From: Coccinella septempunctata | Lineage: Eukaryota > Arthropoda > Insecta > Coleoptera > Coccinellidae | Length of the DNA stretch: 64,000 bases | Direction: 5' to 3' | Assembly: GCF_907165205.1 (NCBI RefSeq) | Contig: NC_058191.1 | Location: 11,720,501 to 11,784,500, forward strand | The notes under the pieces: generated by a model | What the model saw: only the letters and a program-made list of their open reading frames with translations | Databases searched by the model: none | What the model was told of the DNA's origin: nothing | Program-made: the position numbers and the translations under genes | In this document: in pieces, positions 34,586-45,365 of the stretch | Position numbering within the stretch: position 1 is the first letter of the stretch | Layout of the letters: every line of letters begins with the position of its first letter

Positions 34586-37500
34586 AAGTTGAGAAATAGA
34601 AAAAACTATTCAGTTTTAAATACTTCCAAAATTTCATTAGATTTTGAACTTTACGTTCGATTTCGGCGCACGGAAACGTCAAAATTGACGTTCGCAATGT
34701 GAAAATATCATGTGGAATCTATTTTTCAACGTTTTACTTTGAAAATGCGTTTCAATTTCGAATAACGTCCATTGTGAATGGGCCATTGCACTGATGATGT
34801 CAAATAAAACCGAAAAGCGTCTTTGAGTGTTTTCAGTATCCTATTTTTTGTACATTTGTCTCGGTTATATATTTACTCTTTGTAAATTATTGTAACATCG
34901 CAGTGGACGGCAATTTTGAAATTAAAATTTTGTGAAAGAGAATGTTGTGTTTCGTTGAAAAATGCTATAAACCGAAGACATTCTTCATTGAAATAGCCAG
35001 TAATCAATTTTGAGTTTGGATAAAATTTGAATTACTACAGGCAATAAATAATATGCTTCAGAGTATTTTGAAGGCTAATATGAAAGTAGGCTCTCTTTGG
35101 AATAGCCGTCATAACATATAAGCTCTGAAAACTTTTCATCGTATAACACCACAGTGTTCAGTGGAATATAATATGACGTGAATAACTCAGTCTCATTTTA
35201 TGAATTTAATTTCGACAGGCGGCTTTTGGACTCGAGTCTACCTCCTCTAATATCCTCTTCATAATTTTCAACATTCATTCATTCAGAGTGACGTGCACAA
35301 GCTCGTACAGAGATAAGTACATACATACGAAGAGCTCATAAATCTCCCAGTCTGACCAACGTCGGCATGCAAACCAATTTGGTCCACCAATTGGATAATT
35401 GGCTACTACATTCAGAACGACAGTTCGTTACTGGCTCATGCACAAAATGAACTTTGGTCGGGGTTAACAAAAAGACTGACCGTACTGTACCAGTCCGTGT
35501 AATGAGTCTGCAAAAGTTCCGAGATTGCTTCTCTGAAGGTTTGTTGTTATGCAGATGTAGTGGGTGTTTCTTCTTGGGATATACGCTGGTCACGAAGTGG
35601 TTGATGGGGTTTTTTTACGGAAAGTAAGGAAGTAGGGATTGTGGATTCAGCAAATATAGCTACAGGCTATCGAAAGCCTCAGGCTATCGAGTGTCGTTCG
35701 AATTAGTTTGAACCAAATTTTCATTTGGAATCCTGAGCAAATATACGAAATTGCTTGTAAATGATTATTTTTGAGTACCTACTGCACAAGTGATTTACTG
35801 AAAGAAGAGCTTATTATAGGGATGAAGTAGTTAACAGAACTGAATTCAGTTTATTTTATGTAATTCGTGGTCAGAGACATATATGTACTTCCAGAGTGAT
35901 TGATGTCTTAGAAGAGTTGCCTTCATTGCAGGGTGGATTAATTATCTGAAATAAAAATTACAGTTACAAAAAGTAATAAAGATGTAATAATTAATGAGTT
36001 CTCACATCAGTTACTAACGCACCAAAACGGCCCGTTTTCGATAACACTTCAGAAGCAGCAATTACTCCTAAAGTGTATGTCATTGACCTTGTTTCGAGGT
36101 CATGTCAGTGACTAAGTTTTACTAGACATTACTTTGGCGATGTTATATTTCCACCCAGAGATGTTAAACTGTTAGAGCATTTCTATCTTTGGTCTGTATG
36201 TCACTTTCTTGGGGGTTTTATTTGTTTTCCTCTTGTTGTAGGCACAGAGAATTAATGTGAAGCAGCCCTGCCAATTTCTTTTCATTTTGTTTGAATTATT
36301 CATATAATACCTAGAGCCATCTGTGCAAATTTTCGGATCAGGCTAGATAAGTGCTAATGCCTCTAGGAAAATACTTGTTTATTGGCAGATACTTTTTCTT
36401 TAGTTTGTTCATTTGTTTCGATTTCAGATGTTTTTTATATTTTGGAAAAAACATTGTATCGAATATTATTACTGTGTGAGTGAGATTAAAATTATAGTTT
36501 TTAGTGTGTTCAATGACATTTTTTTCATATGTTTCATACTTTTGGATCACGTTGATTGATGATGATTTATGTTCACATGTTATTCTCAGGAAACCAATGA
36601 ATTTTAAAGACAAGACTATCCTTCAAAACTGTAACGCCCAACCATTTAAAGACTTCATTATTTTCAAATTTTTTTCCAAAAGTCTGAAACTTATTTTTTT
36701 TTTATATTAACATCCTGTAAAACAAACAACAAATTTGCATACGTCAGTTAAGTATAGACCAAGGATGATGATTTACATCGCTGCGCTGAGGAAAAATCCA
36801 AAAAATGTCGAATTTATTATACACATAGAGGTCAATATTCAAGTATATACGTAAAATTTAATTCAGGAACTCGTTGCTATCCTAAAACGTAGTGTTCGAA
36901 ATGGGTAAAAAATAAGGGTAATTCCAGAACAATAAACCTGTCTGAGAAGCTTATCGCAGATCGACATGGAAGTTATTGTTTCCAACAATAGAGGTATTCT
37001 ACCTTTATCGAATAAAGAATAATTTATCCTTTAACAGGGCCATTTCGTTCCGACTTCAGAAAATCTATTATTGTGTCGCACGAAAAATCACGTTCATTAG
37101 GAGAAATTACAAAAATTCATTGTCAATAATAATGGCAGTAGTTAGAAGGTACATTTCTTATTAGGATTTGTTTATATTCAAGAAAATAGCTGAGAAGAAA
37201 GTTATTCGAATTCCATTTCCTAGGTTCTTCCTGCTCAGGAGGCAAGATCAATTGTGAATAAATTTTTTTTATCAAGAATGAGCATGGACAAGCAAAATGA
37301 GATCTGAACCAAGTGTCGAAACCGGATTTCCAGAGTAAACCACTTTTAAATCGCTTAAAATTATGGCTGTTCATACCCAAGTAAAAAAAAAAAGGACAGG
37401 AAAAAGTTGTAAAAGGATATGTGATGAATAGAGGGAACTAAGTACTGAATGAAGTATTCGTCACAAAAATAAACACAAGATACCAAGAAAATGTGAACGT

Positions 37501-37993
37501 CTAAACTATAAGTGTCTTCTTGTTGGAGTTCAATTGAAAATTAAAGAGGAAATATATGGAAACGAATTTTGGCCGAGTTGAATCGAGTTTGCAAGAGTTA
37601 ACTTCCACAAGGGACAACATTTTTCAGAGAAAAACAAAGTTTAATCCCACATTCTGAAGATCTATACATGAACAAAGAAAAAATGAGCAAAAACAGTGCA
37701 CAACAATTAAGTATAATCCATCAATATGCTTGCTGCTTGGGAAATACAAAAGATCGAATAGAGAAAAAACTCGATGAAAAATTAAGTAATAAAAATTTCG
37801 CGCGTATAACGGAGAAATGAAAAACTAAAAATCAACTGAAGTTGCTCCATTACTCCATTGCAACTGGATTACTATGTGCATTAACAAAGGGTGGTACAAT
37901 GGACAGTAGTTCCGACATTTGCATAGGCGACACCAGAACTAGCCATTTTCAATGGCATCTTTCCTGATAGTCTTAATATGGAAAATGCCATAT
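34586..37993. other. No recognised gene (3.4 kb)
   Basis: Short frames on both strands (for example minus 35336-35593 and 36338-36613) without recognisable domains. No terminal repeats or tandem arrays stand out. AT-rich throughout. Confidence 0.5.
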
Positions 37994-38305
37994 TAGTCCA
38001 GTAACTTTGTCCCCTGAAAGAATGGGGTGGTATGCGTCAAATCTGGTAGTTCTGATTTTTTGCAGACTTGTTTGGCCTTATGAATAATCCAAGTTTGTGA
38101 CCTCGAGCGCCGAACGCAACTTTGTCAAAAATCGAAAGAACCGCAAAAATATCGTGCTTTTTTAAAATTTTGGCGATTATTACCCTGAAGGACTAGTTTT
38201 CGAAAAAACTTCTTCAGGACATTTTTGAAGCAGACTAAATTTGATAGAATATGATACCAGAACTGTCTCTGCACACCCAATAGTTTTCGAGATTAAGGCC
38301 CGCTT
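37994..38305. repeat. Left long TIR
   Basis: Inverted partner of 39760-40076. The similarity fades at GAGATTAAGGCCC on this side. Confidence 0.85.
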
Positions 38306-38706
38306 GCACCGCTTACCCAAAAGTCTCCCTTTGCTAGGATCTACTTACACTTAAGCGGTACCGCTTTGGAAAATTAGAGACGCCGACATTCGGCAATGCT
38401 GTAAGATTATTAAATTGTTGACACACTCGACATACTTTAGGATTCAAAAAGAAATTTGATATCCGTTTCCATGATCTTTCAATATTTCACTTGGCCTACT
38501 GCCCATCAAGTGAGTGCCGTTTGAACTCAAAATCTACATAATGTGTCTAATCTCAGAGTCTTCCAGTCTCAGCGTGGGTTTCTGTTGTTGGGAGGTGGAG
38601 TGCGCCTAGTGAAAGAAAGGGGTGTAAAAACCTTTCTGAGTTGAGTGTTTCCCTTAAAAACATATAAAATAAATAAGCGTTTCTTGAAGGGTGTAATGAG
38701 AAATAT

Positions 38707-39156
38707 GTGCACAGTGCTTGTCAGATAAAATACAACCATCCGAAGTTGATTGAAGCAGCTGTTAGCAGTGGAAAATCAAATATTACTCCGTCAAGGCCCA
38801 CGAGATCTGTCTTTGAGAAGTTCAATTTCAGAGAACACTGTTGTCTATGTGGAGACAAAATAACTGAAAAGTTCCTTGTGACAGAAAGAAAGAAGAAGGC
38901 AGAAAAACGGAACAATGTCATTACTGCGGAAGAGTTGTTTCTCAGTGCAACGATCTTGAAAGCAGCTGAGAAACGTTGTGATGAATGGGCTCTTAAAATA
39001 AAAGACCGTATATATAAAACCACAGATTTGGTAGCCCGTGATGCCCGATATCATCGGTTTTGCCAAACAAAGCTCTGCCAGGCACCACCAACAGGAAGGT
39101 CCAAGGGAAATCGTCAGCATCCCTCTGTTGATGAGGCCATGGAAGAGATTCAATGA
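38707..39156 (+). pseudogene. N-terminal zinc-binding part of a transposon-borne protein
   Basis: An open frame of 149 codons contains HSACQIKYN near its start (a His-x3-Cys pair), then FNFREHCCLCGDKI (Cys-x2-Cys), KRCDEWALKIKDRI and finally DLVARDARYHRFCQTKL, with a His-x3-Cys at the end. The ordered set 'H..C...Y', 'F....C..C', 'R.D.W...V..R', 'DL.A.DA.YH..C' is shared by a widespread group of uncharacterised, multi-copy proteins in insects and cnidarians that look transposon-borne. The natural protein is much longer: the middle is missing here and the frame stops after HPSVDEAMEEIQ. The function is not known. Flanking long TIRs show it is carried by a DNA element. Confidence 0.7.
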
Positions 39157-39168
39157 TTTCTGAAGAGA

Positions 39169-39591
39169 ATGCCTCAAGGTCTCAACTCTAAAATAATAAC
39201 CAGAGATGCAGCCCCACAAATCCTCTTGCAGATGATTTCTTGTTGTTGCACGAAGGGTTGTGGGAATGCGTGCAGCAGCAGGAAGGCAGGATTTAAATGC
39301 TTATCAGTCTGCAGGCACTGCAGTGGAGCCTCTTGTGACAATATACCTGATGTTACAATATCAGATATCCCAGAAGGCGACGATCTGTCTGATGTTGAAA
39401 TGGAGGATGACTTGTGGACACAAGAAGTCGATCATTCATCACCATCCCCTGTTGGGGATATGCCATCATACGTCAATCTAGGTACGGACGAACCTCAACC
39501 GGGACCTTCAAGAGGGCTAAATGAATCATTTTTTTTTATTTTTAATATAACTCTATTCCGTAACGAAAGAACTCATTATCTTTTGTTGTAA
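39169..39591 (+). pseudogene. C-terminal CXC-like Cys-rich part of the same protein
   Basis: The frame, 12 bp after the previous stop, reads MISCCCTKGCGNACSSRKAG then FKCLSVCRHCSGASCDN: a dense Cys cluster (C-x-C-x3-C-x2-...C-x3-C-x2-C) of the kind at the C-terminus of the same protein group, similar to CXC/tesmin-type domains. An acidic segment follows (EGDDLSDVEMEDDL) and then PQPGPSRG before AT-rich DNA; the last 15 or so codons are probably not part of the original gene. The jump from the N-terminal piece to this tail shows an internal deletion, so the element is non-autonomous. Confidence 0.68.
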
Positions 39592-39759
39592 TTATCTTTT
39601 TCACTTCTTCATTCGTAGCTTAGTTTAAACATCATGTTTCACACTTCTCATTTTTTTCTTCAACATTCCATCATAAAAGTCCAGGCCTTCGATAGTATAA
39701 TCAGCGTCAACATTCATTCAAAACGACAGAATTGCAAAAAATTGCTAAATTCAAAAAAT

Positions 39760-40076
39760 ATGATGAACTTTGAAAGGCTCAATTTCGGAAAGTATTGAGT
39801 CTACTGAGACAATTCTGGCATCATATTGTAGCAAATTTAGTCTACTTCAAAAACGTCTCAAAGAAATTTTTCCGAAAATTAATCCTTTAGGTTGATAATC
39901 ACCAAAATTTGAAAAAAACACGATTTTTCGCGGTTTTCTCGATTTTTGACTGAGTTGCGTCCGGCGCTCTAGTTCACAAACTTGGATTATCCTTAGGCCA
40001 ACATCATAAACAAGTCTGCAAAAAATTAGAACTACCGAATTTGACGCATGCTGTGAGGCATAAAGTTTCTGGACTA
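39760..40076. repeat. Right long TIR
   Basis: Inverted partner of 37994-38305. Confidence 0.85.
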
Positions 40077-40095
40077 TATTTACTAACCGGAGAAA

Positions 40096-40790
40096 TTACC
40101 CATTACTTCTTGAACCACAACCAACCCAAAAAACTTCAAAACCCCCAACAAACTGTAAAAATCCACGGGGAACATATTCGTGCCTGTATTCCATAGGATC
40201 CTCATCGTGCGTCGGTCTGTAATTACATACTTTCCAGACCCGACACGCGATCTTGTTCTCATGGCACACTGCGACGCGTCCCAAACTCATCGCAGCAACT
40301 CCGATCTGATTAAAATTTCGATCGAAGCATACCTGGCAATACCTTGACAGCGAAATCATTCCATACGTGAGGAGCCACATGAAGGTAGTTTGATAAGCTG
40401 TTAATAACAGGAGGGCGGATGGGTGATCAGCATTGATGCATTCGCTGTCTACGCCCGTCGTTGTTACAGAATTGGGTGTCAAGATTACATCCTATGGAGA
40501 CTAATTGCCGTAGATTCGAGTATTGCTTGTTCGAGGAAAATTGGAGGCGAAGTACAAGGAAGACGAGAAGTGAATATGTGCAGCTATGAAGCTTAAGCCT
40601 CAAATTGTATAGTTAGAAGTCATTATCAAAGACGCTTATTCTCCAGCCATATCAAACTCGCCAACGAGACCAGTTGCATCTCTATGAAACCCAGTTTGAA
40701 ATTTTGATCTGAAAACGTACATATGAGGATGTAATGATCTTGTATCTATTATTGATTGTATCTAGTTAGCCTAGACTAATTCCATGCATA
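40096..40790. other. Unrecognised minus-strand frame (128 codons) and spacer
   Basis: Minus frame 40482-40096 is open for 128 codons with six Cys and a short hydrophobic stretch (ALLLLTAYQTTFMWLLTYG), but I know no family for it. It starts just outside the long-TIR element. Conservation in related genomes would decide whether it is a gene. Confidence 0.25.
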
Positions 40791-40902
40791 AAAAAAATAT
40801 TGCGTTACCATAGCAATGAACAATAACTCATTAAAAGTGTCAGTGTGGATTTTGAGGTCAAAAAAGTAAACCAGAGTTACGCAATGAATTAAAAGAAAGA
40901 AA

Positions 40903-41887
40903 ATGACCACCAAAATTGTGAGAATCGAAAAATTGGAGTATCGAGCCATTATCAAGTACCTGTATTTAAAAGGGTTAAGAGGTGAGCACATTTACGAAGA
41001 TATGCTTAATACCCTTAGTGATCAATGTCCTTCGTATGTGACCGTGAAAAATTGGACTGCAAGCTTCAAAAGAGGTAAATTTTCCATTGAAGATGATGAC
41101 CGATCGAGAAGGCCAGTTTCTGTGTCAGTCCCCGAAAATATCGATGCAGTTCATGACATGATTTTATCAGACCGTTGAATTTGGCTAAAACGGATATCTG
41201 AAGCTTTGAATATTTCATACTAACGCATTCATCATATAGTTCACGTCAATTTGGACATGAGAAAAATTGCTGCAAAATGGATCCCCAAATGTTTGAATGT
41301 TGACCAAAAGCGTGCAAGGGTAGAAGCATCACATTCGATCTGTGCTCGATTTGAAAACAATGTAGACTTCTTAAACCGAATTTTGTCACTATGGATGAGT
41401 CTTGGATAGATTTCTAGGATCCAGAAACGAATCAACAATCGATGGAATGGCGACACTCTGGTTCTCCAAGACCAAAGAAGTTTCGTGTCCAAACATCTGC
41501 TGGAAAAGTTCTTGCTTAAGTTTTTTGGGATTGCCATGTAGTAATCATGATTGATTTTCTGAATAAGGGTAGAACAATAACCGGAGATCACTATTCGACA
41601 TTACTGACCGGAAAAAATTAAAGAGAAAAGACGCGGAAAGCTATTCAAAGGTGTTTTGTTTTTGCAGGACGCCTTATTCACCAGATTTGGCTCCATGCGA
41701 CTATCATCTCTTTCCTCAACTGAAAAAAAGTTTAAAAGGTCGTAAATTTTCTTCCAACGAGGAGATAATGAAAGCTGTGGAGGTCTGGTTTGCAGAGCAA
41801 GAAAAAACTTTTTTTTTGAAAGGTCTAGAGACGTTGCATGTTCGCTGTAATAAATGCATCGAATTAAGAGGAGAATATGTTGAGTAA
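40903..41887 (+). pseudogene. mariner transposase (dead copy)
   Basis: The frame starts MTTKIVRIEKLEYRAIIKYL and SYVTVKNWTASFKRGKFS (the paired HTH DNA-binding region), continues after a stop with EALNISY, then MDESWIDF (first catalytic Asp) and MEWRHSGSPRPKKFRV, and ends with YSPDLAPCDYHLFPQLKKSL (third catalytic Asp in D-Y-H-L-F) and GLETLHVRCNKCIELRGEYV. A deletion of roughly 50-70 codons removes the part with the second catalytic Asp ('LQDNAPAH'): the frame jumps from VFVFAG to the 'PYSPDLAP' motif. Stops and frameshifts are frequent. The protein resembles Mos1-like mariners. Confidence 0.93.
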
Positions 41888-41929
41888 TGAAATAATTTGA
41901 CATTGAAATTTTGTTTGGTTTTATAATTG

Positions 41930-41957
41930 GCTAAGAATTTTTCAATATATCCTCGTA
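41930..41957. repeat. mariner right TIR
   Basis: The sequence ends CAATATATCCTCGTA; its reverse complement TACGAGGATATATTGAAAAA is a standard mariner terminus. The left partner is not recognisable upstream of 40903 and may be lost. Confidence 0.7.
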
Positions 41958-42065
41958 TTGCTCAACATCAATGCAGCCTCCATTTATATGTTTTTCGATG
42001 ATCAAGATTTAGACTAATGGCATACTCTGAGGTGGTCATATTAATGAATAGGCAAATCTCGCTCC

Positions 42066-42168
42066 AAATGATAGATGTAATTTAGAAATATCGGTCTGAG
42101 GAACAAAAACACGCTACTATTCCTTCACAACATTTCGGTACTTTATAAGGTCTTCTTCAGGGTGAAAA
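42066..42168 (-). mobile_element. Penelope-like element terminal repeat (fragment)
   Basis: On the minus strand: CACCCTGAAGAAGACCTTAT then AAAGTACCGAAATGTTGTG, the pseudo-palindromic 'CTGA.GA.GCCTTAT.AAGGC.GAAACGTTG' sequence found in Penelope LTRs. The GIY-YIG fragment on the same strand starts about 440 bp away, with an RT fragment between them. Confidence 0.7.
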
Positions 42169-42171
42169 CGA

Positions 42172-42612
42172 GTAAAAAACAAAATTCAGTGACATATGTC
42201 ACTGGGAGTTTATATGATCCGTTTATTGCAACATCTGGTGTGCCTCAGGGTTCTCCCCTGGGCCCATTGCTGTTCATCTTGTTCATCAGTGATGTATGTG
42301 ATTCTCTCAATTTTGCTGTTGTCCTGATCTTTGCTGATGACATAAACATTTCCAACAGAGTCAGGTGCTTCTACTACCAGATTAAGTTGTGAAAAGAATT
42401 GGACCTGATCAACAATTGGTGTTGTAGTAACCAAATAAAATAAAATGTGCCAAATTTATATTTCACCTCTTGTTAGAAGTGATAATAGGAAAGTTATTTT
42501 AATTACTATATTAATGGTCAAATTCTTGAAAATGTTTGCAATATCAAGGATCAAGGTTTAATTCACCAATGTAAAGTTGAATTTGACTTGCACCTTAATG
42601 CCACTGTCTCTA
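42172..42612 (+). pseudogene. Jockey/CR1-type RT fragment inserted in the Penelope-like element
   Basis: The plus frame gives FIATSGVPQGSPLGPLLFIL (motif B) and LIFADDINISNRV (motif C with an intact FADD), then KELDLINNWCCSNQIK. After a stop and shifts it continues ILENVCNIKD and FDLHLNATVSK. The C-terminus is cut at about 42612, where the Penelope frame resumes on the other strand. Only about 150 codons remain; motif A and the upstream endonuclease are absent. Confidence 0.87.
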
Positions 42613-43260
42613 AGGACATTTTTGTATCAAGTTGGAATATCCTACACTCAATGTACTGACGTCAGTGCGCGCATTAACCGAATTGGGAAATTTTTTAATA
42701 TATTTGTACCTACTATCTCTTTGAAGCAACGTTTGAACCAGTTATTCTCACGACACAAAATTTCAACGTTTTAGAAATCAAAACTATGGTTGGTTGATGA
42801 AGCGTGAACAGACAATGTAGAATCTTCTTTATTCTTGCAATGTCTTTCATGTTGGGCTGATCCGCCGCCATCATATTAAGCTTGTTTGGCCGACAAAACA
42901 AGCACTGCAATCCTTACAGTTGATCTTATATACCACCCCAGAACATCTTTCCTTAGAATCTCTATCTTTGAGCTTAGAAAAAATAAGGACGAAGAGTTGT
43001 AATAGTAAATACATAACCCTATTCAAATTATTCCTCATTAATTGCTTGAGTTGTCCAGGCAATCCTGGTACATAAATTAAGTTGATTTGATTTGTTGAGC
43101 CAGTTGAGCTCTGAGGGCTGGTCTGTTCGTGCACTACATAGCAGTTCCCTGACTTTCTTCAGAACAGTAACTTATCCTCCAATCCTACTCCTTCCAGTTA
43201 AATCATATAACCTAGGTTATTCTAATCTATCCTTATCTCCTAGATATCCATACGTCAAGA
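42613..43260 (-). pseudogene. Penelope-like element, C-terminal (GIY-YIG) fragment
   Basis: The minus frame 43134-42871 reads LIYVPGLPGQLKQLMRNNLN then SKLKDRDSKERCSGVVYKIN and CKDCSACFVGQTS. The order 'Y+PGL...L.+L.R', 'S.LKD', 'C..VVY.I.C..C...YVGQT' is the linker and GIY-YIG endonuclease of Penelope elements; 'CFVGQT' is the diverged Y-x-G core. In other frames it continues QHERHCKNKEDSTLS, NHSFDF and ILCRENNWFKRCFKEIV, the rest of the domain. It contains stops and shifts. Confidence 0.88.
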
Positions 43261-44409
43261 AGAGAAAAGCCTTGTAGCATTTCTTTGAAGGCAGGGGATG
43301 CTGAATAATGACATTACTCTAACGTCAATGAACAGTCCGTTTTCTTGAGTTCAGACAGTTGGCACGATTTTGCAAACGCACCAAACAGGAATACGAGGCA
43401 ATGCTGGCGTAAAGCATTATAATGTCTCACTACTAGGGGGCTCAACGCCCAAAGTTTTCCCACAGATCCTTCGATAAACACTTAATGATAGTATATCTCA
43501 ATGTTCTGTCAGCATTTAGCAGCAGATGAGCTTTGTATCTTGAATGATGTTGAGTTATTCCGCATTTCCAGAATTTCACCATAGAGATAAGGAGAATCTA
43601 TTGACAGCTTCCTCCGCCCAGTAAACCGAACGATCATTTTATACAATAAGTTACCTCGAATAGCTGCAACAGTTCAACTCGTCGCGTAATTGCTACTAAA
43701 AGTTCGTCGCAAAAACTAACCAGGCTGTTTCGACAAATCGCGACCCAATCAGATGTAGCGACATAACGACAACCGTTTATTATCGAATTCATAGAAAATC
43801 GAAACAATTCGGCAGTTGGTGAATTCGAATTGAATCATTCAACTGCGTTGAATGCCCGACATAAATATAATCGATTGTACGGTGATGCTGTTGTCCCATC
43901 CGACGTCAGTCATTATCAGGAAATATGGAACAGACGTTATTGCGATGTACAAAGAAGGAATAATGACGGAATTTCAAAGCTATACCAATTATAAACTAGA
44001 TGAATTGTCAATCGGGAGTGATTCTGGTACTGTTCCAATAGTGCCAATAGTTGGCGATAGGTTCGGTTCAATAGGTCAGGTTGGGCTCATCTATCACAGT
44101 TTATTCATGTTTATGAAATCTCTGGTAAAATTGAAATTTTATAAGGGATGGTCTTGATCGAGAGTGTTCAAAATCGGGGGTGTTATGATTTTGTAAAAAA
44201 AAGTAGTGGACTGTATTACAAGATAATCGAGGTGGAGATGGTATAAAAACATTTATTGTATATAGATTACAATCATAAATGAATAAGTCACCTGCATGAA
44301 GATAATCCAGTAATAAAAACAAACATTAACAGAGAGACACTCAAAGAGACAATACTCAACTAATAACAGAGATAATACAGAGAAGTTCAAATGAAAAGTC
44401 ACTTGATGC
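43261..44409. other. No recognised gene
   Basis: The 101-codon plus frame 43852-44157 shows no recognisable domain. No clear repeats. Confidence 0.5.
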
Positions 44410-45365
44410 CAAACATAGACTTTGAGAAATTCAATAAATTAACACAACGTTTGCAGTAACAGAGCAATCAATGAAAATTAATTGCAAGGGCCTATTCATT
44501 TCGTCAGAAAAACAGAAGGTAAGAATCATGAATTTTATAAGGAGACTGATTTGTAATAGTGAAAGAGGGCAAGAGGTGAAACTAAATTGTCTAAATCTGA
44601 TCATCAATGAGATCAATACATTAAATGTGAGCTGAGCAATAATTATATTTCAAATATGAGCAAAGCATGAATATTATAAATTAAACTGAGGAGATCAAGA
44701 ATCATTGATCTGAGAAGTGCTAGAATATTATAAGTAATATGATAAGAGCAAGAATTTTATAATTCATATACATAACGTTGGTCTTGAAGAGTGCAAAAAT
44801 TGAAATACACTGATTCAAATAAAAGAGACGAGAATAAGAACACAATACATCAGTATTTATTATCAATGAGAAAGACTTGGGAAGATTCAATTCTGGTGCT
44901 ACATACCTATTTCTATGTGAAAAAATCTAAAGAGGTCTGAAAATATAAATAGATTATAAAATATCATAAATACATATTCCTGAGAAGGCATTTAATCGAG
45001 TTGTCTCGTGTGAACGTATCAATTGAGCAGTACTAGCAAGGATTATAAAACTGTTTGAAGATTCTGAAACAATCTAACTCGTGGACTGATTTAATCAGAA
45101 TGAAAAGAACATGAAAATGGTCAAATTAATAATTTTTAGAAGACTCGGCGTACATTACCTTGAGAGTTGAAAAAATTAGCACCCGAATTGACTGAAAGGA
45201 TTTGAAAGAATATTTACTTTGATGAGATGAACGATGAAAGGGGTGTTACAATAATTTGAATGTGAAAAATGCGAAGTTACTCCAACAGAATTAACAAAGA
45301 GAATGATAACAAAATGTGTTAATGTGTAGTTTTCCGCTTCTGGAATCACTGAGAGTGGCGAAGTA
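44410..45365. repeat. Long dispersed repeat, copy 2 (partner at 8255-9540)
   Basis: Same orientation and order of blocks as copy 1 (CAGAGCAATCAATGA at 44461, CAAGAGGTGAAACTAAATTG at about 44570, ATAACGTTGGTCTTGAAG at 44782, TTATCAATGAGA at 44857). It lacks about 490 bp present in copy 1. Confidence 0.8.

Larger units (their letters stand above)
37994..40076. mobile_element. 2.1-kb DNA transposon with about 320-bp TIRs and a Cys-rich ORF
   Basis: The left end TAGTCCAGTAACTTT (37994) and the inverted right end TAGTCCAGAAACTTT (ending 40076) start an inverted repeat of about 320 bp, which I judge to be roughly 80% alike (blocks such as TTTTTTGCAGACTTGTTT, ATAATCCAAGTTTGTGA and TTTTTGAAG.AGACTAAATTTG are shared). 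TAT flanks both ends (37991-37993 and 40077-40079), compatible with a 3-bp target duplication. Between the arms lie two frames of one Cys-rich protein (38707-39156, 39169-39591). The superfamily is uncertain; a 3-bp duplication and long TIRs would allow Academ, among others, but I did not recognise a nuclease. Confidence 0.8.

Noticed and set aside
43092..43277. Plus-strand ORF over the Penelope region
   Set aside because: The minus strand carries the recognisable GIY-YIG protein; the plus frame has no motif.
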